This document shows, in pieces, positions 33,016 to 43,879 of a stretch of 64,000 nt of DNA. Numbering within the stretch: position 1 is the stretch's first letter; every line of letters begins with the position of its first letter. Source of the stretch: Protonemura montana (Eukaryota; Arthropoda; Insecta; Plecoptera; Nemouridae). Both the position numbers and the translations under genes were made by a program. The notes under the pieces are model-generated. The model made no database searches. It was not told where the DNA came from and worked only from the letters and a program-made list of their open reading frames with translations. The stretch is from assembly GCA_947568835.1 (NCBI GenBank), contig OX387611.1:4344001-4408000 (forward strand), written 5' to 3'.

Positions 33016-33526
33016 CTACTTGGCTAGTTAAAGTGGTTTATTTCTCCCTTATCCAAGCAATACTCGGATACGGCATAGCACTTTGGGGATGGTCTCCTTA
33101 CACAGAAAGGCATTTCAAATTACAGAAGCGAGCGGTCAGAATATTGGTAAAGACTAGTCGAGATCCATGTGCGGAATTTTACTATAAGGACCCGTGTGTT
33201 AGGTTTAAAATATATGTTATTTTAACTTTGCCGTGTTTATATATTATGTACCTATGGCACAATAATATATCTCATTGACAATTGTAGCAATAAACATACC
33301 GTTGCACGATCATTATGTAAGTAATAAGAACGACGAAAGGCAAAACACGCATAAAATAGATGGTAAATGGTCTAGAGGAGCAACCGAAATGGGCGCTAAA
33401 TTATTTAATAGATTACCAGGAAAGATTAAATGTAAAGATGGCCTGGCTTTTAGAAATGCACTAAAAGAATTTTTATTAAACAATTGTTTTTATTTGTTTG
33501 ACGCCTTTTTAGAACACAAAGAGTAA
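33016..33526 (+). mobile_element. LINE (Jockey/I-like) ORF2 C-terminal fragment, frameshifted
   Basis: The first frame reads YFSLIQAILGYGIALWGWSP, then HFKLQKRAVRIL, the block that follows the reverse-transcriptase thumb in Jockey-type LINEs. After a stop and frame change near 33,278 the second frame has GATEMGAKLFNRLPGKIK and AFRNALKEFLLNNCFYLFDA, the protein's usual end. The element is dead and 5'-truncated. Confidence 0.7.
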
Positions 33527-34689
33527 ATCAGGTATTGAAAATATACATTTTAAGTGGCTTATGTATTTTAGTATCTGACTTTCCAAATGTTTAATTGTGT
33601 AACCAATTGTGGAAGAAAATACAATACAATATAATACCATTGATCACATTTATTATGGACATTGTAATTTTAACTGGCATTAAAATTATTGAAAACACAA
33701 TAACAACAAATATTTATTTTTTACCACTAGACATTGATTTAAGACTCTTTTGTTTTGTTTTAAATAAAACATTCAAGGGACACGCTGGAAAATAATTGCA
33801 TTTTTTGTAATTTTCTCCTTGAAAGCAACATCACAAATTGCCACAACGACGGTGAAAAATGAATTAGTTATTTGACAAGATGACTTGAGCTCCATTAGTA
33901 GCGGGAAAACTGCTGCAGCGTTCTTTATTTGAACATGGATGAGGTTTTGAGGCGAGACAGTGTCGGTGATAACATTACATTTGACTTGCAGTGAAATGGT
34001 TCATATTTAATATCTTGCAACAAAACTAGCATGAGTGTTGGTATGAACACAAGTTTTATTTTTAATTAATTATGAAATGTGGTTACTTATTACACTCAAT
34101 CTCCTGCCTGGCGAGCCTAGGAGCGGCTAGAGATACGTGAAACCGCCCATCCTGACTGAAAGGGAAACGACGCAAGTGACTTATAATTGTCGTTAATCCT
34201 GGCCAAGCTAGGATATCAAAACGTTTGACAGTTTTCTGGCTATTTTCTTATTTTTTATTTACTATCAATTGCTATTTATGTAAAAAATATGCAAAATTTG
34301 TGCTTTGCAAAATATTCCCCCATATGTCAACAATGGGACAATTTCTATAATTTTTGACTAAACTATGTGTGCGGACTTTTTTATAATTAAAATGTAAGCA
34401 GATGACTTTTTAGGGCGCGTTTAAACACCTGAATCTGCGTTCTTGTTTTCTTCAGATCTGTTGGTAGGTGATTGAACATTAAGGAGCTGGTGTAGGCATG
34501 GGGTGCTTTCTCGAGATTTTCAACTTGAAGATAGGAACTTTAAAGTCACTGGCGTCTCTCGTTTCGTGGTGGTATCTAGAGCAGTTCACTATATTGGTAT
34601 AATTTTGCAGGACATTCAGGATGGTCAGGTGTATATAGATGATACATATTTGATATTTAGATATTTGGATATTGTATATATAGACATTT
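33527..34689. other. AT-rich stretch between units B and C
   Basis: I see no gene. Short frames at 33,595-33,795 and 34,503-34,691 lack any recognisable feature. Confidence 0.4.
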
Positions 34690-34985
34690 GAACTTGGTTT
34701 TGAATGCTAAGTGAAGAACAACTAAATTTCCCAACGTTTCGTAACTTGTACCTGTTACTTTATCAAGAGTAAGAGCAGTCCTGACAATTTTCCAATAACA
34801 AAAGACCCACAAATAATTAGAACTATAACTTAGTTCAAGCTTCCTAAATGCATCTAAACAAAATAATCAGGGTCAATAACTAAAAAACTCACGTAAATTG
34901 TATTTTATGAAATAAAATCCCGAACAAATTAGCGATTTTTACTAACTAACCAATTATGCGTGTGGAAATATTATGTGTTAGAAAA
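34690..34985 (-). repeat. Penelope-like element end
   Basis: A minus-oriented copy: GGTTTTGAATGCTAAGTGAA, CCCAACGTTTCGTAACTTGT, ACTTTATCAAGAGTAAGAGC, CTTCCTAAATGCATCTAAAC, AATTATGCGTGTGGAAA. Confidence 0.65.
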
Positions 34986-35184
34986 ATTATAAAAAGTGTA
35001 TATGTGGGTATATACAATAATTTTATATATTGTACATGTTATTATTTTTATTATTTTTATTATTATTATCATATATATATGTATTTTTTTTTTAATAATA
35101 TAATAATACAACGTTTTTAATATATTATCTATTATTAATATATTTTTATAGATTGAAATCACATAATTTTATATTTTGTGTCTG

Positions 35185-36535
35185 GCAGGTAAGAGCGTTT
35201 TAGAAAAGGGATTCAATTTTGCAATAGCCCCAAAAAGGATTCCAGTAGAACCAATAATAGCATGGGGGTAGAAGATGCAGTTAAACGGTTACCTTTCAAA
35301 TAAGCAGATGCCATCAGACAGGATGTACATTTCAACAGGACACTTTAAAAAAGGGAAAAAAAGAAGAGTTTAAACAAAACACAGAACCAGACGAGACTGA
35401 AGCTTTGAGGATATTGAATAAAAATAATAACGTAGTCATTTGGAAGGCAGATAAGGGGAATGCAACAGTTATTATTATACTGAAGATAATAAGAGGCAAA
35501 TGGATGAAATAATTCAATCAGTAGATTAATAAAGCTACAACAAAATTTAAGAAGAGTATAACAGAATGCTAAGCGAAGGCGCCAATAGAAGAAAAGTTAA
35601 AAAGGTGGTAAGTTCTGAAATAATCAATCATTCCGAAAGCTTAAGGGTTACCAAATTTCACAAAATAAATTAGGAAAAGTAGAAAGATAGTTTAGAAGAG
35701 ATACAATTGCCAATGCGACTAGTAATCAGTTCAATAGGTGCACCAGCACATGAAATAGCTAGAACGATAGGAAAGGTCTTAAGATAACAAGTAGTGAAGA
35801 ATTAATAATAATTTATGAAGAATTCTCAAGACTTTTTATCAAAGGTAAAATAGGTACATTTAGAAGAAGGAGACATGCTCGTTAGTTTAGATGCTGTTGG
35901 ACTATGAAGTAACATTCCGTTTAACGAAACGAATAAAATTTTGAGAAGACAAATAGTAGTAAGGTTTGGTTTCCAATATCTTTGATCAATCTTCTAGAGG
36001 AATGTTTAAAGTGCAATTATTTCTTATAGGATGGTCACATCTATCAGCAAAAGGAGGAATAGCATCGGGGTCACCTTTATCTCCAATATTAGCGAATATC
36101 TTTAAGGAAAATCTAGAGACAATAGTGTTGTAGAGTGCAGAACTAAAACCCAGGTGCTTCTTTAGAAATCTAGATGGCACTTTTTTGGTTTGGCAATATA
36201 GAAGGGAAAATTTAAATTCATTTTTAGAACACATGAATAGACACCATGATAGGATAGATAGGATCCATAGACAGCATGACTATGGAGGTAGAAGGGAATA
36301 GATGTTTAGCTTTTCTTGATGTTTTGGTTATTAGAAAGGAAGATGGGTCATTAGGACGCACAGTCTACACTATACAGAAAGAAAACAAACACAAACAGGG
36401 TCTTACACGCAGATTCAATTCATCATCGTAGTCAAAAACAAGGGGTTCTAAACACATTAGCGACTAGATCAGCGAGATTAACAGATGAGGAACACTACTA
36501 CGCAGGAGAAAAGGAAACACTTAGGACAATTTTTC
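35185..36535 (+). pseudogene. Penelope-like retroelement reverse transcriptase, degenerate
   Basis: Conserved Penelope-family blocks appear in order but in shifting frames: FNFAIAPKRIPVEPIIA near 35,205; WKADKGNATVII near 35,440; ISSIGAPAHEIARTIGKVLR near 35,725; an EEGDMLVSLDAVGL block near 35,865; IASGSPLSPILANIF near 36,060; LDGTFLVW near 36,165; LNSFLEHMN near 36,210; FLDVLVIRKEDGSLGRTVY near 36,310. The catalytic [YF]-V-D-D is replaced by N-L-D-G, and several stops and frameshifts interrupt the frame, so it is inactive. No GIY-YIG endonuclease is recognisable. It establishes that Penelope-type elements occur in this genome. Confidence 0.75.
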
Positions 36536-36739
36536 AGCATAGTGCAAATAGTGAAGTTAAGATGTATGTCATTTTGCCAATGCATTTTGACTTCTTTAAA
36601 ATTATCTGCCTTTGCGTCATTTCATTTTCTACGCAATAACTTTCCCGGAAAGTTGCCAGAAAATTGACGGTGCCTTTCAATTTTACAAATTTATAATTTA
36701 ATTTCATACGTGATTTCAGTACGAGGAATTTAAATGGAT

Positions 36740-37262
36740 TATCGTGTTAAAAACACTGGTTCTCATGAGATCACCGAAGTTGAGCAACACTGCGCTGAGT
36801 CATGTATTGGATGGATGACCATCATACACATGACCAGTTCTGTTAGGGAGAGAGGTAAGAGGGATAAAAGTTAAGCGACACTGCGCTGGGTCAGGTATTG
36901 GATGGGTGACCATCATACACATGACCAGTTCTGTTCGAGAGAGAGGTTGGAGGGATGAAAGTTCGTACAGAAACTTCACTCGCATTGCTCATCAACCTCT
37001 CGACAGCATGGATTTGTTGAGGAATCCTGTTGTTCGCGTTGTACCATCCTTCGGAAGGGAGGTTTAGCCGGTGGTCCCCTTGGTCTTCGACAGGAGTAGG
37101 CTATGTGCCGGCACCGGGTCTCCCCTCCTCCCTTCTAAGCTTAGTTAGATGTATCATCATCCTCATCATCATCCACACATTCATCGAAGTCATCACAACA
37201 GTGTCACATGGCCTGTTGTCTAAACGGTGCGTCGTTAAACACAAAAAATCAGTCAATCGATA
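36740..37262 (+). repeat. 5S-derived SINE, complete, plus orientation
   Basis: The head ACTGGTTCTCATGAGATCAC then CGAAGTTGAGCAACACTGCG is 5S rRNA-like. Two 91-bp promoter units follow (from about 36,780 and 36,872), then the body (TTGTTCGCGTTGTACCATCC, GGTGGTCCCCTTGGTCTTCG) and the 3' end AACGGTGCGTCGTTAAACAC at about 37,224-37,243. It borders the start of the duplicated unit C. Confidence 0.85.
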
Positions 37263-37939
37263 CCCGCGTATGTTTATTGAATCTAGAGTTACCGGAGGTA
37301 AGTAGTAAAAAAGCTCCTTTTTCGTGATATTTCATAATTTGTATTTAAATGTAGTCTTACAATTTGGTATTAAGTAAAATTCCCCACAAATTAGAGCTCA
37401 ACTGTAATGTTCCACACCTCTTCTTTGATCGCCTTATCTCCATCTAAAAAAAGATATCCGGCCAGTGACGCTAGAAAGCAAATAATGCTCATAGAAGGAA
37501 ACAATGCTATCTGTACGGTATACAACGAGTCAGTACAGTATAAATCCAATGGCGGGAGATGCAATCATGAAATATATGCACAAAATAACCGTTATCACAG
37601 AAAAATCAATTTTAAGGTACTGGAATTATGCTTCTTCAATTTTGTTTTAAAACTACACGACATAGATTAAAATATATTGCGAATTGACTATGAATGTAAG
37701 AGATCAAAAGATTGCTTTGTATAAAATTGCACGAAAGTGTCTCACACCAGTGAGATATTTAAACACTTCATATTTAAAAAACCAGTGGTTTTGGCATGGT
37801 TTTGTAGCGCATGGTAAAGACTTTGATAACAGTAAAGAGCCATGAACTAAAATCCAAACATTCCTCATTTTCACCAATAACAAAATGACCCGCGCATTGC
37901 AAGCGTTTGCAATTTAAATAAGATTTCAACTAAATTCCT
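37263..37939 (+). other. Distal 5' flank of unit C, shared with unit B
   Basis: It aligns to 28,259-28,880 over most of its length (for example CAACGAGTCAGTACAGTATA and AAATAACCGTTATCACAGAA). C carries an insertion with CCCGCGCATTGCAAGCGTTT at about 37,890, the same sequence (antisense) that borders the hairpin in intron 1 of A. Confidence 0.55.
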
Positions 37940-38416
37940 CATTTCCTTCCTTATCGCCGGCGCAAATTTATCTGACATTCACTGTAGTTGTCACAGTTTT
38001 ATCAATCACCGCAAAAAGTCGGCAGAATTTCCGTGACAAATCACGGTCCATTTGACAGTCACCCTGTGTACGTTGCTAGCATCGGCTGCTGTCTGCAAGT
38101 TGACCGACGAACCCAACGTCTTGCGGAAAATTATTGGACCAATCAGCGCTTAAAACAAAGAACAACAGGAATTGTTGTAGCAACAGTGTCAGCAACGTCA
38201 ACAGAAGAGTGCTGAAGACAATGTCACGGCCGTGTGTAGAGTTTAGGAAGTTAGGTGTGAATGCAGGGAGTGATCACATTGATTTGTTTCAAAGCAACCA
38301 AGAATATCTTTGATTTTGTCGCTTTATGAAGGTTTTGTTTTGTGTGCACTGCAAGTTTATAAGTTCAGTTTGTAACGAAATAGTTTCCACGATAGTGTTG
38401 AGATTGAATTACGAAG
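37940..38416 (+). promoter_or_regulatory. Conserved 5' module and putative core promoter of Ig gene C
   Basis: It is strongly conserved with A and B. The initiator-like TCAGT is at 38,365-38,369, its A 50 bp before the ATG, preceded by GCAAGTTTATAAGT. An open frame at 37,988-38,215 parallels the one upstream of A (shared DSHPVYVASIGCCLQVDRRT). Confidence 0.45.
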
Positions 38417-38480
38417 ATGGATTTCAATGTCACCGTTCTATTGGCTGCAATACTGTTAATAGAGCTTTCAACAAATTCAG
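38417..38480 (+). CDS. Ig gene C exon 1: signal peptide
   Basis: It encodes [22 protein letters not shown]; the donor is TTCAG|GTAAAT, phase 1. Confidence 0.75.
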
Positions 38481-41400
38481 GTAAATAAGAGGTTGAATAT
38501 TGACTACACCTGAGCTGAAAATGTTATGCGAATACAGTTTCGTAAAGGGGTGTAGCAATGGGGGGTGGGGGGATGGATAGGGGTATAGAGCATAATATTT
38601 TATAGCATATTTTAACTTTACTGAATATTGTTCACTATTGAATACAAAACTAGGCTTAATAACGATTAATGGCCGCTTTATTACAACGCAAGCCGCAAAG
38701 TTATGTTTTGCAGAAATTACTGATGAGAATAATTTGAATATGAAACCAATCCAGATGTTGGTCACTGGTCAAGAAGCATTATTTCGAATAATGATGCATA
38801 AGCAAGCATTTCTGAAAATCAATTTTTTTTGCTGTTTACAACCCTTGTGTGACGATATGTTAATTAAAGTTAATTCTTTCTTGCTTTTAGGTGTGAAGAG
38901 TTTTAAGATTATCTTCGACCCTACATACATTCAAGTTAGTAAATCGCAAGGATTCAGTGTAAAATGCACTGCAGATCCCAGTCAGCCGATAACCGGGTGT
39001 CAGTTCAGGGTCTGGTATGTTGGCCAACAAGAGCAAGGAGTGCTGCTCAACGTGCCATGGAGTGAAAAGACAGAGACTGTCACGGTACAGAACCCTTACA
39101 ACAATCGTACCAACTACACTGCCCACTTATATGGGAGGCAATTCAACACTGGATCTTGTACAGTTCATCTCTATGGCTTGCAAGAAAGCCACTTGCTGAT
39201 TGGCTGTAAACTCACTAACAGCTCCGGGCAATCTGCGATCGCAACCACGCCTGTGTTCTTTCGTGACGGTGAGTTCAACTGACTTAAAGACACGTCACTA
39301 GAGGATAGTAATATAATTTAATTGAGTTTGTTTTATTTGGGTTTCTTTATGAACTTGATTCACTTTACCAGACAAGCGGTTGACCCAATTTTTCACAAAA
39401 ATTTTATGCATTAATTTTTATTGTTCGCTTCGTCTCGAAAAAGAAAACGGTTTCTTCAGTGAGTTGCTGATCGAAGTGAAGTCAAAATTCAACAAAACCA
39501 GTCTCAAAATGGTGAAGGTTTTTTTAAAACATGTTATAACACAGAAATTATCGGAAGTCAGGCGCTCCTTTGGTGCTTCATATTCTCAAAATATCGTCAT
39601 ATTTTAAAATGGGACAACTTTTTTGTTTTTTAACCAAAAATTATTTAAATTCGGTTAAAAGTTGAGTAGCAGTGCACCCGCTGTGGACACTGCTGCCATG
39701 TGTGAAGGGACAGATAAGAGTGATGTGCTTAATTTGAGTTGATTTCAGCAATTTCATTACCAAGAAAAGATCTTTTCGAGGGTTACACTGAAGAAAAGGT
39801 TGACCCTCTTTCTTAGTTTTAAGGCTTAGACTCAATGACCAGGTTCAATCTCAGTCAAATCCAACTCCTGTGCTGCTTAATTTGGACCTTCTTTGCTTGC
39901 TTTTAGGTGAAGAATCTTTGTCCATATAAGTGTGTGATTAATGTATTGAGTGATAATAATTATCTTAAAGATAATGATCCCGTGGAAAACAATCTAATTG
40001 AGGTTTTTTGCACTGCTCAATTTTCAACCACTTTAATCAGATTCAGTTCTTATTTACACGATTCGATTCCACGTTCGATTTTGTTTTAAGAATAAACCAT
40101 AAAAAAAATGCCAATAGTTGAAGGAAAGGAACCAAATTTTCAGGAATGCCGTGAAAAGTACGAAAGATAAGGCATCTGATAAACATCTGAGAGGTAACTT
40201 GATATCGTCACCAGCTCCGCATTCTGTTGCACTTCATCCCAATTGTTTAAATTAAATAATTGCGTATTTAATATAACACACATTGAAACTGCAATGCTTA
40301 AACTAATTACTTTGTATTTGAAAAACCTGTTGCAAATTCACGGCATGCTTGAAAATTCTAAATTTTTCCACGGCTTCTTCAGTCGATGCAAAAGAATTCT
40401 CATCTGTTTTTGCAATCTCTCACTCAAAATCATGTTTAGTCTAAATAATCTCTAGAAAACTTATTTAGTATCTTTTGGTTGTTGAAAAATCTGTGTTTCA
40501 TGCTAAGGGTGCTTGCGATACTAGGTTAACTCATATGTGATTTGCATAAAGGTCAGAAATAACATTTACGTTTGAAATTGGTAGTGGAATCTTGTCTAGG
40601 CTGGGGTTAAAGAATACGCGTTGAATTTAAACAATGTCTCAGCAATAAAGCATTTAGTCGGCATGATGTTTATAACTTTATGACCGTAGCGACACCACGC
40701 TCATTTTAATGCTATTTGAAGCACATTTTTTGTTGGTAAGTGCAGAAAAATGGCATAAAACAGATTTTTCTGTGTGTTTTTTCATGAATTTATGCTATTT
40801 TAATCCGCAAAAAGATGTCGCATTAGATTTTAACTTAGGTGACAGTACTTTTGGGTTAATTTCGAGTAAAAACTTGAAATTTCAAATGAGTTAAACCTCC
40901 GCCAACCTTCGCTCAAAACTATTAAAAGTGTGTAAAAACACACTTCATTCAACACGGTTCATTCCTTAAAAGTGTGGAATTGCACTTTGATATTTGATAT
41001 TAAAATAATTATCCGGCCCCACGGCGTCCCAAGTCGATGAAAGACATCTGTCAAAAGTTTTTTTTATCTGTCACTCCAAATCTAGTTTTGGCAAAATTAT
41101 TGATGAAAAAAAAACTCCTTAGGTGTGTTTTGGCTGTTGAAAAAAAAAACTATAAAATGGTCTTAAAAGCTGGCCTTGTCTAGGCTGAAAAATGGAGAAA
41201 ATTCCTCGTATTTTGACCGATTTCTCGCCTTTCGAGCACTAAATCAGTACGTTTTATGACCGTAGAGACAACGCGCTCATGTTGACGATACTTTTTACCT
41301 GCTGACTGTGTTGTGACCCGCAAATAGCGGTCGTATTGCATTTCACTTTGCCGTCGGGTGATCCTCGCTTAATTTTATTTAATTATCATTCAATCGTTGA

Positions 41401-43839
41401 AGCATTTCCACAATTAGCACAAATTGGCTAAGAATGGCGTAGACACTTTCAATGTGTCAAAGTTTTCCACCGACCGACCCACGTGGTAACCAAGGTAACC
41501 AAATTAGGGATTTGGTTAAAAAAATGTTGCTGGTAATTAAGCATGCTAGCCAATGTTGCTAAAAACAAATGAGGTAAATGTTCAAAACGCAATAATTAAT
41601 TCTGAAAATATCATCAAAATGTGGAGCAACTGTTGAGCTGGTACCCACATAGCACAGTGTTCTTGTTTTTTATTTGCGTTGCTACCTTCGCTCGCTACGC
41701 TCATCAAATAATTAGACAAGAATTGATGAAACATGTAAGGCCAGGATCAAGAAATGCATACTTTCTAAACTTGGTCATTGGTGTCGTTTGGGCAAAAGAC
41801 AACGACTAAGCCAGCTAACAGTTAATTTTATAACTAAGTCTTTACGGATGTTGCGTCGCTTTCTTCACTTAAATCTAAACGATAAATTAAATCATATTTT
41901 TGACCAGATTAAGAACAAATACTTTGTCTTTTGTGTACAATTTTACCGTTTAACCAACGCCTGTCTGGTCTTAACTCAGTCTCTAGTTGTTGTGTTTATT
42001 GTTTTCTTAAAAGATATGTTTTCGTCACTCGTTACGCTTATCTGAAGTTCCAAATATTTCTGTCTTCAGTTTCAGACTTTGAATTGCTGCTAAAAACTAA
42101 CAGCGAAACGTTGTTTGTCGAGCAAGGAGCGAGTGTCAACATATCATTACGTACTGTTTATTATTATGATGTTACTTTAAAATCTTGCTCTTCTACACTC
42201 GTCAACGGAGACAAGATTATTTACACCCGTTACAACCAGCAAACAGAAAAAAAGGTTACTTTTGTCAATGGGAGCACCGCCTATCCTCGCTACACTCCTT
42301 ATGAAGGAACGCTGTACACGGGAAAGTGCGGCTTCACCATCAACAACGTCACGGAGCGGGACAACGGAGTCTTCTTTGTCCTGGCTGACGGGCGGCACAG
42401 AGTTGTCGGAGCCAAGGCATTCACCCTCGTTGTTGCAAGTGAGTAACTTTAGTGGAATAAGAACAGAGCATAATTTTGTTCATTTTATAATTGAAATTTT
42501 ATTGCACAATAGATTTTGAAAACATACGATTCTGCCACGTTTTAAACAATCAAGAATCAATGCTTGAGCCGTGATTACACGGGCCAATATTTATTACATC
42601 AAAACATTAGTCAAAATCTTGAAAGACGGAATGTTTTTAAAAAGGTGTTGTAGAGATATTTTCAAGTGATCAAGATTAACAAATTCAAAATTAAATTTTA
42701 ACCTGTAGAAAGATTGAAGTTACAAAAATCTAAAACACATATTTCGGGTACAAAATCAATAATTATTTGTTAATCACCATTTATTATGTAAAATACGTGA
42801 GCCAGACTTCGAGAGGCGTTATATTGACAAATTAATTACTGTGATCTCGATTGAAAGGTGTCGAAATGTATCTTTCTAACGCATTTGACAAAAACTTCTG
42901 ATAAAAACCCTGTAAACTCACCATAAGAATATTGCGTTTGGTCAATTGCACTTAAAATGAACAAATTTTACCTATTCCCAGTCGTTTTCAAACAATTATC
43001 TTAAATTCTAGAAATGTGTAATTTGACAAGTGAATGGCATGACAAGTGAAACGTACCAACATCAACACTAAGTCTGACATGACATCATAAAGAATCCTCT
43101 TCTGCTCAATCAAAATCAACCAATCAAGTGGCTGCATAGCGAGCTCATCTGAAATGTATACTTAATTTTGATGTATTACACATTTTGCATAGGGTAAAGT
43201 GCCAGTTTTGGATAGGGTTGGGAATATAATTAATTTAACTCAGTAAATATCATTTTTAAAATCCAAAAAAAAGGTCATCATTTGACAATATAGACAAAGC
43301 AACAGAATAATAAAATTTGTGATTTTTCAGAACTTTTTAGTATTTAAAAAAAAATATTGAAAAAACCCTGTTATTATCCATAACCGGGCACTGGTGCCAG
43401 TTTTGGATCAAAATTAATTTTCAATCAGAATTATAATATATTATTGCCCCATGTTTTTGAAACATTTATATGAAAGGCGCATAAAGATATAAAAAAAAAC
43501 GCAGAAGTTATTAATATTTAAGTACATGGTAGTTTAGTGCCAGTTTTGGATCAAAAAATAAAATTAGGCTTATTTACACTGCAAACAGAATACCTGCTTC
43601 CTCTTTGAAAAATTTGGGAGCCCTTGGCATGTCAGGTGGTACCACACTTAACATTTCACACATGAAAACCAATTCTCTCCATTACAGTCCATGTCAAATG
43701 TTTTGATACACTCGCCACAGGGCGTCGCAAGATCTCCAGCCGCGGAATAAATAAATATCAATAAAAAAAAAAATTATTATTATATAAATATATAAATACA
43801 TAAATAAATAAATAACACAAAAAAAAAAAATACATAATA

Positions 43840-43879
<40 letters not shown>

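Noticed and set aside
34971-35162. A 63-codon Ile/Tyr-rich minus-strand frame
   Set aside because: It is a translation of an AT microsatellite-like stretch.
36485-36667. A separate 60-codon plus-strand gene
   Set aside because: Its first part overlaps the end of the Penelope-type reverse transcriptase remnant in another frame, and the rest has no features.
41621-42045. Coding exons in the 3' part of intron 2 of gene C (hydrophobic frames)
   Set aside because: The homologous intron of B has the frames broken by indels, and composition alone explains the hydrophobic reading.
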